A stretch of DNA of 64,000 nucleotides from Halobacteriales archaeon QS_3_64_16 (lineage in GTDB: Archaea; Halobacteriota; Halobacteria; Halobacteriales; Halococcaceae): assembly GCA_003021705.1 (NCBI GenBank), contig PXRJ01000007.1:32449-96448 (forward strand). Reading direction: 5' to 3'. Positions 55,749 through 63,919 of the stretch are shown here, piece by piece; within the stretch, counting starts at the first letter, position 1; each line of letters begins with the position of its first letter. A program made the translations under genes and the position numbers. Under the pieces are notes generated by a model that saw nothing but the letters and a program-made list of their open reading frames with translations, searched no databases and was not told the DNA's origin.

Positions 55749-56317
55749 AACTCGTCGCCGTGACAGCCTGCCCGACCGGGATCGCCCACAGCCAGATGGC
55801 CGCCGAGAGCTTGGAGCAAACGGCCGAGAAAGAGGGCCACGAGATCACCGTCGAGATCCAGGGCGCGATGGGCGCGGAGAACGAACTGAGCAGTGAGGAA
55901 ATCGCTGCGGCCGATGCGGCGATCGTCGCCGCGGATACGTCGGTGAACCGGGATCGATTCGCGGACCTGCCGGTGGTGAAAGGCACTGTCAAAGACGGTA
56001 TCAACGACCCCGAGAGTCTCTTCGAGCGCGCGCGGGAGGCCGCCAGCGAGGGAAGCGAGAGTACCGACGGCGAACGCGGGGCCGATGCGACGGACGCGGC
56101 GAGCGACGTCGATGCCGGCGGTGAGGCCGACGCCGCGAGTACCCGGGAACGATCCGGGGATGGTATCGACGCCGACGCCGCCTCGTCCACGCCAGAGAAC
56201 GGCGAGACGAAACGCGACCTCGAAGCAAGCGCACCCAGCGGCGACGTCGATCCCGACCAGGTCGGCGGCGACCCCCGAAAGGGACTGTTCGCGCGACTGC
56301 GACGGCTGCTCTCCTAA
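55745..56317 (+). CDS. ptfB: PTS fructose-specific EIIB with long acidic tail
   Basis: A 190-residue IIB. The phosphorylated Cys9 is in VAVTACPTGIAHSQMAAESL. The fold is complete by about residue 100 (FADLPVVKGTVKDGINDPES). The next 75 residues are low-complexity Asp/Ala/Glu/Ser sequence. The last 15 (DPRKGLFARLRRLLS) are basic and amphipathic and could touch the membrane near EIIC. ATG 55745 overlaps the ptsI stop. It is last in the PTS run. Confidence 0.92.
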   Translation: MKLVAVTACPTGIAHSQMAAESLEQTAEKEGHEITVEIQGAMGAENELSSEEIAAADAAIVAADTSVNRDRFADLPVVKGTVKDGINDPESLFERAREAASEGSESTDGERGADATDAASDVDAGGEADAASTRERSGDGIDADAASSTPENGETKRDLEASAPSGDVDPDQVGGDPRKGLFARLRRLLS

Positions 56318-56398
56318 GTCTTCGAGCGGCGAACAGCAACGTCCTCACTGAACGGAGGACTGCCGATTCTCGAGACGACGACCGAGTGACGTCCGTTC

Positions 56399-57487
56399 TC
56401 ACCGATAGAGCACGTCGTGGCGTGCAATCGCTCCATCGCCCTCGGGCGGTTCGACCTCGGTCCTCGGCCAGTCGCCGGTCGCGGTGAGGATCTCGATGCC
56501 GCCCTCGGTCACCAAGGCCGTGTCCTCGCTTTTCGCACCTTCTACCGTGGGGTTCCAGGCGTACGCCATCGGCAGTGCCACCGACTTCTCGCTCTCGGGC
56601 GTCGCGATCCACTCCCGGCCGGCATAGCCCGCCGCGCCGCCCTGGTGGTGGTGTTCCCATTCCCCGGGCCAGCCGACCGCGTCGTAGGCCTCCCGAATGG
56701 CTTCGAAGACCTCGCCCGCGGCGCCCGCTCGGTTCTCTCGGCTGGCGACGGTGCGGGTAGCGTCGAGCGCTGTGGCGTCGACGGTCCTCGCCGCGTCGTG
56801 GCGATCGGGAAGCCAATCGGGTGAGTCGAACGCGACAGTACGAGTACAACTGGCGTGCAGGCCCTCGCGTTCTGCGGTCACCGAGACCAGGGCGTAGTCG
56901 CCCAGCACGGCGTCGGTCGGCGGGAAGTGGCGATACTTCGGCGCACGCTCGGCCCCACCGACGAGCATGACCGGGGCTGTGATGTCCCGTCGCGCGAACT
57001 CGCCCCGGAGCGAGGCGGCGAGTGCTCGCTCGGTCGTCGTCTCCCGGCAGTCCCGACAGGCCGCTTCGAGTACCGCCGCGGTGTCGGTGCCCAGATCGCG
57101 ATACCGGCCGATATCGGCGTCGGTGAGGGGTTGGCGGAGCGCTCCGGGATCGACTCCCTCGAAGCCCGGCACCTCGACGTCGGCGGCGGCCGGCTGTGGA
57201 CTCCGGTCGGCAAGGGCCGCCGCGAGGGAACTTTCGTACCACGGGAAGGTCGAAATCTCGATCTCGGCCGGGAGCTGTTCGTCGCCCAATCGGTCGGCTT
57301 CGATCGAGTTCGTGAGAACCGAGATCGACTCGCCGTCGTAGCCCGCCGCAGCTATGCCCACGCTTGCCTCGCGGTCGACGACGTTACTCCCGCCCGTGAG
57401 CCAGGTGAATGAGTTCGGCCGGGCGAACCACACCGCTTCGAGATCCCGCGTCGCGAGCAGCGAGTCGAGTCGGTCCCGTCGGTTCAT
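56399..57487 (-). CDS. M24-fold (Xaa-Pro peptidase-like) protein lacking metal Asp residues
   Basis: A 362-residue creatinase/prolidase-fold protein. N-terminal domain: MNRRDRLDSLLATRDLEAVW, NSFTWLTGG. In the pita-bread domain, the strand pair that normally holds two metal Asp residues reads ALVSVTAEREGLHASCTRT, with Ser at both Asp positions. The His in WEHHHQGGAAGYAGREW and the late Glu in GAKSEDTALVTEGG are kept. It may therefore not be a normal dinuclear peptidase. ATG 57487 is preferred over 57538. It converges with the PTS run and diverges from trmB. Confidence 0.8.
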   Translation of the reverse strand: MNRRDRLDSLLATRDLEAVWFARPNSFTWLTGGSNVVDREASVGIAAAGYDGESISVLTNSIEADRLGDEQLPAEIEISTFPWYESSLAAALADRSPQPAAADVEVPGFEGVDPGALRQPLTDADIGRYRDLGTDTAAVLEAACRDCRETTTERALAASLRGEFARRDITAPVMLVGGAERAPKYRHFPPTDAVLGDYALVSVTAEREGLHASCTRTVAFDSPDWLPDRHDAARTVDATALDATRTVASRENRAGAAGEVFEAIREAYDAVGWPGEWEHHHQGGAAGYAGREWIATPESEKSVALPMAYAWNPTVEGAKSEDTALVTEGGIEILTATGDWPRTEVEPPEGDGAIARHDVLYR

Positions 57488-57683
57488 ATCGCGGCTCCGG
57501 CGTCCAGCCACATAGTCCTCGGCCTCGACGGAGCCCATCAATCTCCTTACTCGGGGTGGACCGTACGTCGGAAGGGGAGCCGGAGTACGACGGCCGGCTA
57601 TCGGGTTCCGATCGGACCGAGATCGTCGAGCGATCGGTACTCGGATCGAAGTACTCATTGAACGGGCGGTCGTCGATCGGGCG

Positions 57684-58772
57684 ATGAGTTCCGACGATCC
57701 GCGCGCGGCGCTCGCGCGCGTCGGCGAGCGGTTCGATCTCAACGAGTACGAGATCAGCGCCTATCTCGCGGTGCTCGAAGCCGGCCAGCTCAGCGCCTCG
57801 GAGATCGCCGACCGAACGGAGATCCCCCAGCCCCGGGTCTACGATACGGTTCGCAGCCTCGCCGAGCGCGGCCTCCTCACCCTACAGGAGTCCCGGCCGA
57901 TCCAGGTGCTCGCAGTCGACCCGGAGGAAGCCTTCGCCGACGCACATGACTCCCTCGAGGCACTGATTTCCGATCTCGAAGCGCGCTACACCGAACCAGC
58001 ACGCGAGACGGGCGCGGTCTCGCTGATCAAATCCCGCTCGAGTATCCTCCGGTACGTCGAGGCGGTGATCGAGGCCGCCGACTACGAACTCGTGCTCTCG
58101 CTGACGCCCGCTCTCCTCAAGCGCTACGAGTCAGAACTCGCCGCCCGACGCGAGGCCGGCGTCACGATCGAGTTGCTCGTAACCCCCGCCGCCGAGGCAC
58201 CGAGTACAGAGGAGTTCGAGTACCGCTCGGTCGCGACCCGGGCCCGGGCCCGCCGGGGGATCACAACGCCCGTGCTCGCGGTCGCCGACGGCAGTTATTC
58301 CACCTACGCCACCCAGGACGCCATCGCCTGGGACGGCGATCGCTACGGCGTCGTGTTCAATCGCTCGGCACTCGGCTTTCTCCTCTCGGGGTTTTTCAAT
58401 ACGGTGCTCTGGACGACCGCCCAGCCCCTCGCCGAGAACGGTTTCGAAGAGCACTTTCCGCGGCGATACGCCTCGATCCGCCGGTGTGTCAAGGACCTCG
58501 CGCAGCACGACGCTCTGACCGAAGGTAATGGTAGCCTCACCGCGACAATCGAAGGGCGGGACATCCTGAGCGGCGAGTATCTGACCGTGAGCGGCAGGGT
58601 CGTCGGCGTGTCGCTCGCCTCGGACGAGCAGTCCGCCGCGCTCGAAATCGAGACCGACGAAGGAGAAAGAGACGGAGAGACCGTCAGCGTCGGCGGCCGG
58701 GTCGCCGCCCTAGAGGACGTCGAGGCCCACGAGATCTACCTCGATCACGAGCCTACAGCCGACGGGAACTAA
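57684..58772 (+). CDS. trmB: TrmB-family sugar-responsive transcriptional regulator
   Basis: A 362-residue TrmB regulator. The N-terminal winged helix at residues 15-75 reads LNEYEISAYLAVLEAGQLSA and IPQPRVYDTVRSLAERGLL. A coiled linker follows. The C-terminal sugar-binding part includes SRSSILRYVEAVIEAADYEL, VLAVADGSYSTYATQ and a beta-rich end (GEYLTVSGRVVGVSLA). In Halobacterium TrmB is the global glucose-responsive regulator of gluconeogenesis versus glycolysis. Its location beside the GAPN-like gene and pyk fits that role. Confidence 0.92.
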   Translation: MSSDDPRAALARVGERFDLNEYEISAYLAVLEAGQLSASEIADRTEIPQPRVYDTVRSLAERGLLTLQESRPIQVLAVDPEEAFADAHDSLEALISDLEARYTEPARETGAVSLIKSRSSILRYVEAVIEAADYELVLSLTPALLKRYESELAARREAGVTIELLVTPAAEAPSTEEFEYRSVATRARARRGITTPVLAVADGSYSTYATQDAIAWDGDRYGVVFNRSALGFLLSGFFNTVLWTTAQPLAENGFEEHFPRRYASIRRCVKDLAQHDALTEGNGSLTATIEGRDILSGEYLTVSGRVVGVSLASDEQSAALEIETDEGERDGETVSVGGRVAALEDVEAHEIYLDHEPTADGN

Positions 58773-58933
58773 CGAACCCGAGCCGGCCCGACCACCGAAC
58801 GACGGTGACGAAACGGGGTACCCGAATGGAACCGGACGCTGCCGAGTCCCGACTCTACCCTTCTCCTGGCCAATGTGCGCTCCAGCCAGTCGAGCAGCCG
58901 ACTCGGTCCGTGTCTCGTGTTCTCACGTGTGTT

Positions 58934-58949
58934 TATTTGGTTTCGAGTA
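58934..58949 (+). promoter_or_regulatory. TrmB-box-like element upstream of the aldehyde dehydrogenase gene
   Basis: TATT-N7-GAGTA. It differs in one base from the TACT-N7/8-GAGTA consensus described for Halobacterium TrmB. It lies 34 bp before the ATG at 58983, in the TATA/BRE zone. Confidence 0.4.
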
Positions 58950-58982
58950 AACTTCTTGTGCGTGGGACTCGTAGAGTAGGAC

Positions 58983-60416
58983 ATGGCTACAGCATCGCTA
59001 CGGTTCGAGGGGAAGCCGTACGTCGGGGGGGAGTGGGTCGACTCCGAGAGCGTCATCGAAGTCGCGGATCTCGCTGAAGGGGGCGAGGTCTTCGCACGCG
59101 TCGACGCCGCGAGCGAACAGCAGGCCGAAGACGCGCTTCGAGCCGCGAGCGAGGTCCAGCGGACCATGCGCGAGACGACGATCCCCGAGCGGGTCGCCTG
59201 GCTCGAGGCGATCGCTACGGAGCTCGAAGACCGTAGAGAGGAGATCGCCCGGACGATCGTTAGGGAGGCCGGCAAGCCGATCTCCAGTGCACGAAGCGAG
59301 GTCGATTCGGGCGTCGAGCGGTTCCGCCGGGCGATCGAGGAGGCCCGGGATCTGGGCGGGGAGTACATCGAGGGGACGACGAGCGGCCACGAGGGCTGGG
59401 AGGCGTTCGTCGAGCGCGAACCAGTGGGGACAGTCCTCTCGATCGCGCCTTACAACTACCCGCTGATGACGACGGCGCTGCACGTCGCGCCCGCGCTCGC
59501 GGCCGGCAATTGTGTACTCCTCAAACCCGCGAGCGCGACCCCGGCGACCGCCGCGATCCTCGCGGAAGTCATCGCCGAGACCGACGTGCCCGACGGCGCG
59601 TTCAACTTCGTGCCCGGCCACGCGAGCGAGATCGGCGACCTGCTGTCGGGCTCGGATCTCGTGGACGCGATCGTGATGACCGGTTCATCCGGCGCGGGCA
59701 AACACGTCGCCCGTGAGAGCGGGATGGTGAACCTGCTCATGGAGCTGGGCGGGAACGCTCCCGCAGTGATCTTTCCCGACGCCGACCTGGAGAGCGCGGC
59801 GGCGGCCTGTGCCAAGGGGAGCCTGAAGTACGCCGGCCAGCGGTGTTCGGCGGTAAGCCGGGTACTCGCTCACGAGGCGGTCCACAACGAGGTAGTCGAG
59901 CGGATCGACGGCGAGATGGACGACTGGCAGCTCGGCGAGCTGTTCGACGAGAACACTGCAGTAGGGCCGCTCATCTCCGAGGACCAAGCCGACTGGGTCG
60001 AGGAACTCATCGAGGACGCCTTGGGGAAGGGAGCGGATCTCGTGCGCGGCGGCGAGCGCGATGGTCGGGCCATCGAGCCGACGCTGCTCGCGAACGTCCC
60101 ACGAGACGCCCGGATCGTCCACGAGGAGCAGTTCGGCCCGGTCGTCGCGGTGAGTACGATCACCGGCGCCGAGGACGCCATCGAGCTCGCCAACGCGAGC
60201 GATCTGGCGCTCGACGGCGCGGTCTTTACCGCCGATCACGATCGAGCGATGGCAGTCGCCGAGCGGATCGACGCGGGCGCGGTGCGGATCAACGGCGCAC
60301 CCTCCCACGGGCTGGGTGACATCCCCTTCGGCGGGAACAAAGAGTCAGGTATCGGCCGCGAAGGACTGAGGTATAGCATCGAGCGCTTCGTCCGCGAGAA
60401 GAGCATCGTCCTCTGA
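58983..60416 (+). CDS. Aldehyde dehydrogenase, probably GAPN-like
   Basis: A 477-residue NAD(P)-dependent aldehyde dehydrogenase. The fold signatures are SIAPYNYPLMTTALHVAPAL (cofactor region), LMELGGNAP (general-base Glu) and AGQRCSAVSR (nucleophile Cys near residue 288). The SIAPYNYP block resembles non-phosphorylating glyceraldehyde-3-phosphate dehydrogenase (GAPN). Position between trmB and pyk supports a GAPN role, oxidising GAP directly to 3-phosphoglycerate. Lactaldehyde or another aldehyde is the alternative. Confidence 0.85.
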   Translation: MATASLRFEGKPYVGGEWVDSESVIEVADLAEGGEVFARVDAASEQQAEDALRAASEVQRTMRETTIPERVAWLEAIATELEDRREEIARTIVREAGKPISSARSEVDSGVERFRRAIEEARDLGGEYIEGTTSGHEGWEAFVEREPVGTVLSIAPYNYPLMTTALHVAPALAAGNCVLLKPASATPATAAILAEVIAETDVPDGAFNFVPGHASEIGDLLSGSDLVDAIVMTGSSGAGKHVARESGMVNLLMELGGNAPAVIFPDADLESAAAACAKGSLKYAGQRCSAVSRVLAHEAVHNEVVERIDGEMDDWQLGELFDENTAVGPLISEDQADWVEELIEDALGKGADLVRGGERDGRAIEPTLLANVPRDARIVHEEQFGPVVAVSTITGAEDAIELANASDLALDGAVFTADHDRAMAVAERIDAGAVRINGAPSHGLGDIPFGGNKESGIGREGLRYSIERFVREKSIVL

Positions 60417-60529
60417 GGCGGCCTGGGGTTCGACGACCGGTCGCTACCGGCTCCCGATCGACGGGAGGACGACCGAATCGGTCGCGCGAACGTTCTTGTA
60501 ACGCTGTGGTGAGATAACAAGCATCAGTT

Positions 60530-62299
60530 ATGAACGAAACGCACAATGCGAAGATCGTCTGTACGCTGGGGCCGGCCTCCGACGATCGGGAGACGATAGA
60601 AGAACTGGCCGAGGCCGGCATGGTCGTTGCCCGGCTCAACGCCTCGCATGGTACGCCCGAGGACCGCGCGGCGATCATCGAGCGGGTCAAGGCAGTCGAT
60701 GCGAGTCAGGACGCCCCGCTGGCGACGATGCTCGATCTCCCGGGGCCGGAGGTCCGCACCGCTGCGATCGACAGCCCAGTGCGGATCGATGAGGGGTCGG
60801 AGATCGACTTCCTCGTCGGCGAAGAGGCGAGCAGTAGTGAAGTGGGGCTTTCGGTGCCGATCACCGCGACGGCAGTCGGCGATCGAGTGTTGCTCGACGA
60901 CGGCCGGATCGAGACCGAAGTCCTCGAGATCGACGGCGATCGGGTACGCGCACGGGTCGATACGGGCGGGGAACTCGGCAGCCGGAAGGGAGTGAACGTC
61001 CCCGGCGTGGATCTCGGCTTGGAGATCGTCACCGAGAGCGATCGCCGGGAGTTAGAGATGGCCGCCGATCGCGGCGTCGATTTCGTCGCGTCGAGTTTCG
61101 TCGGTTCGGCCGCGGACGTCTATGCGGTCGGCAGCGTCTTAGAGGACCTCGGCATGGACGTCCCGATAATCGCGAAGATCGAGCGCGCCGACGCCGTTTC
61201 GCACTTGGAGGAGATCATCGAGGCGGCCTATGGCGTGATGATCGCGCGGGGCGATCTGGGCGTCGAGTGCCCGATGCAGGCAGTGCCGATGATTCAAAAG
61301 CGGATCGTCGGGCTCTGTCGCGACGAGGGGACACCGGTGATAACAGCTACAGAAATGCTCGATTCGATGACGACCGAACGGCGGCCCACCCGCGCGGAGG
61401 CTTCGGACGTCGCGAACGCGGTGCTTGATGGGACCGACGCAGTGATGCTCTCGGGGGAGACGGCGATCGGTTCCCACCCTCCCCGAGTCGTCGAGACGAT
61501 GGGCGAGATCGTCGGCGAGGCCGAAGCCTCGGAGGAGTACGCCACCCTCCGGGAGGACCGAGTCCCCGACCCGGGCGAGTCACGGACGGACGTCCTCGCG
61601 CGCTCCGCACGGTATCTCGCGCGGGACTTAGGGGCGAGTGCGGTTGTCGCCGCGACCGAGTCAGGGTATACGGCGCTCAAAGCCGCCAAATACCGGCCGG
61701 ACGTCCCCGTGATCGCGACGACGCCCGACGAAGGGGTACGGCGGCGACTGGTGCTGTCCTGGGGGACGACCGCGCGCCACGCGCCCTTCACCGGGCCCGG
61801 CGAGGGGGCCGACAGAGTGATCCACAACGCCGTCCAGGCCGCGGTCGACGCCGGCGTGGTCGAGGGAGGCGATACCGTCGTGGTACTCGCCGGGCTGATG
61901 ACCGAACTCGAACGCGCTAACACGACGAACATGCTCAAGATCCACGTCGCCGCCGAGATCGTCGCGAGCGGTCGCTCGGTCGTTGCCGGCCAGGCGACCG
62001 GCCCGGTCTATCGGGTTCGGAGCGGGGATCTCGGCGACGTCCCCGAGGGAACGATCGTCTCGCTCGACCGCGGGTTCGACGAGGAATTTACTGGGGATGT
62101 CGGGAAGATCGAGGGGATCATCGACGCCCACGAGGGGATGACCGGCTACGCGGCGATGATCGCACGCGAACTCGACGTGCCCCTCGTCGGCGACACTCCC
62201 CTCCCCGAGAGAGTCGAGAACGGGATCGTCCTCACGATCGACGGCGAACGGGGCGTGGTCTACGAGGGCGACCTCACGGCTGGCCCCGCCGAACGCTGA
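60530..62299 (+). CDS. pyk: Pyruvate kinase with C-terminal swivelling domain
   Basis: A 589-residue pyruvate kinase converting PEP and ADP to pyruvate and ATP. Catalytic features are KIVCTLGPAS, VARLNASHG, the IIAKIERADA Lys and MIARGDLGVECP, and ATEMLDSM. The core ends near residue 475. The last 110 residues are a PEP-utilising swivelling domain (SVVAGQATGPVYRV, GIIDAHEGMTGYAAMIAREL). The usual phospho-His of TSHAA is Tyr here, so this domain does not carry phosphate. It is placed beside the PEP-driven PTS and trmB. Confidence 0.94.
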   Translation: MNETHNAKIVCTLGPASDDRETIEELAEAGMVVARLNASHGTPEDRAAIIERVKAVDASQDAPLATMLDLPGPEVRTAAIDSPVRIDEGSEIDFLVGEEASSSEVGLSVPITATAVGDRVLLDDGRIETEVLEIDGDRVRARVDTGGELGSRKGVNVPGVDLGLEIVTESDRRELEMAADRGVDFVASSFVGSAADVYAVGSVLEDLGMDVPIIAKIERADAVSHLEEIIEAAYGVMIARGDLGVECPMQAVPMIQKRIVGLCRDEGTPVITATEMLDSMTTERRPTRAEASDVANAVLDGTDAVMLSGETAIGSHPPRVVETMGEIVGEAEASEEYATLREDRVPDPGESRTDVLARSARYLARDLGASAVVAATESGYTALKAAKYRPDVPVIATTPDEGVRRRLVLSWGTTARHAPFTGPGEGADRVIHNAVQAAVDAGVVEGGDTVVVLAGLMTELERANTTNMLKIHVAAEIVASGRSVVAGQATGPVYRVRSGDLGDVPEGTIVSLDRGFDEEFTGDVGKIEGIIDAHEGMTGYAAMIARELDVPLVGDTPLPERVENGIVLTIDGERGVVYEGDLTAGPAER

Positions 62300-62882
62300 G
62301 CGGTACGAACAGCCGCATTGACACTGCGAACCAGTATGCGTTCGCTACTAGCTCCGCTGGGTAGTCTCGATCGACGCAGGTGGGCAGGACGAGCAGCCAC
62401 GCTCGGTTTCCCCAACAGGGGAGCCATCGAGTCCGAACCCCGGTCTCGTGTGTCCTGCCCGTCTACCACCGAGGGTAATGAGGTGTTAATCCTTGTGGCC
62501 GTTCTCCGGTATCGAGCGCCGCCGATCGACGGGAGTGCGGTAGGTGGCGACAGCGGGGAGACCAGGACGCGAGCGACGACTGTGGGAAAGAGACGGTAAG
62601 AGCGAGAAGGAGTGGAGCAGCGGAGAGTACCGAAATCGGGGAGATAGCCGTGGCCCGCTTTTCAGCATCCCTCGGAGCGCCGGAAAACGGCGGACAGAGC
62701 GTCATGACCCCAGTCGATGACGACAGTGCGTGTCGCGAGCGTGCTGGTTCGCCCTGTCCGCTTTTTTCGATCGACTATCGAGTAATAACTATGGGCTCGG
62801 TACCCGGCGGCTGAGCGAGCGAAGGCACCGATTACGGCGGCCCGATTCCGACGGAACTAAACAGGCCATCGGGATCGGCGGT
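62300..62882. other. 583-bp gene-free stretch after pyk
   Basis: No convincing gene on either strand; the frames present are Arg/Ser-rich shadows. Contents: a cloverleaf-capable sequence at 62382-62460, and a T-tract (cttttttc near 62760-62767) followed by an AT-rich patch (gagtaataactatgg). The T-tract might end transcription on the plus strand. Confidence 0.6.
62382..62460. other. Cloverleaf-capable 79-base sequence
   Basis: The 9-base arms GGGCAGGAC and GTCCTGCCC close a loop that can form three inner hairpins. These are GAGC/GCTC with a 6-base loop, GGTTTCCCC/GGGGAGCC with one bulge, and GAGTCCG/CGGTCTC with one mismatch. The size matches a tRNA, but no strand has TTCRA in a T-loop or a 7-base anticodon loop with U33. 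It could be a structured RNA, a tRNA-like relic or chance folding of GC-rich DNA. Confidence 0.35.
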
Positions 62883-63794
62883 TCAGTCCACCCGGGGGAA
62901 GGTGAACAGCCGTTCGTTACACCCGGTGCAGGCGAGCACGTCCTGTGGGCCCTGTCGCGGGCTGGCGAGCCCGCCACAGCAGGTCGCGGTCGTGCTTGCC
63001 TCGACTCGTCCGCCGCAGTCCGGGCAGGTACTCAGGAACATCCGTAGCGGGCGGGCGGCAGCGAGTCGTGTCTCCAAAGGGAGGTCGAACGCCTCGAGTG
63101 CACGGATCGCGGCGAGTTCGCCGATCGCGATCGGTCGGGAGAGCCAGGACTCGCTTGCGATCCCGCCCCCGTCGCCGAATGCGATCCAGCGCCCCTCCCT
63201 TTCGGCGCGCTCGTCGTCGATTACTCTGGTCTCGGTGATCGTCGGTAGGCTCGCTTCGAGTTCGGCCCCGAGAGCCGGGCTCGCAAGCGAGTTCAGCGAA
63301 TCGATCTCGGCCCGCCAGTCCTCGCGAACCTCGGGGGCCAGCGAGAGGTCCTCGCCGTCGGGACGGACGATTCCGCTCTCGAGGAGCATAGTGAGGACCG
63401 CGTCGCCGTCCGGTTCGGTGTCTCTCTCGCCGTCGTCCGGACTCCTTCCGAGGGCGTCTTGGGGGTCGTAGCTATCGCCGATCGAGCCCGGACCGCCGGG
63501 CGTTTCGTACGCGTCGCGTTCGTCGCGAGCGTGAAAGAACTCCTCGACCCCAAGCGCGGCGACGAGCCGGGGGGCGAACCGGGGCGTGTAGGGAACGAAA
63601 TACCCCCGGAACCAAATCGCACTCGCCCCGCTTGCCGCTAGCGCCAGCGCGGTGAAACGGCGCTTCCGGTAGGCGAGTGCCGCGACGCCGGCCGCGAGCA
63701 CGCCGAGATTGAGGGCCGTACAGGGCAGACAGCGATTCGCGCCGGTCGAGGCCGGCCGGCGGAGTTTGTCGAGAACGTCGGCGATCGCGCTCAT
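62883..63794 (-). CDS. Membrane protein with C-terminal zinc ribbon, unknown function
   Basis: A 303-residue protein. The N-terminus has CLPC (residues 22-25), followed by two membrane helices (LNLGVLAAGVAALAYR, FTALALAASGASAIWF). A long soluble acidic part follows, and a C-terminal four-Cys-type zinc ribbon (STCPDCGGRVEASTTATCCG, then LACTGCNERLFTF). An acidic disordered segment lies near residues 95-128. No enzyme motif was recognised. The zinc ribbon suggests binding of nucleic acid or protein at the membrane. Confidence 0.7.
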   Translation of the reverse strand: MSAIADVLDKLRRPASTGANRCLPCTALNLGVLAAGVAALAYRKRRFTALALAASGASAIWFRGYFVPYTPRFAPRLVAALGVEEFFHARDERDAYETPGGPGSIGDSYDPQDALGRSPDDGERDTEPDGDAVLTMLLESGIVRPDGEDLSLAPEVREDWRAEIDSLNSLASPALGAELEASLPTITETRVIDDERAEREGRWIAFGDGGGIASESWLSRPIAIGELAAIRALEAFDLPLETRLAAARPLRMFLSTCPDCGGRVEASTTATCCGGLASPRQGPQDVLACTGCNERLFTFPRVD

Positions 63795-63919
63795 ACACGC
63801 CGGTTCTCGACGGTGGGAATTGAACGTTTGCGATCGGCGTTCGATCGCGTTCCTCGGAGAAGCTCCGGAGAGACGAGCGACGGCAAAAGAGATAGGACGG
63901 CTACGCCTGTAGCCAGCCC

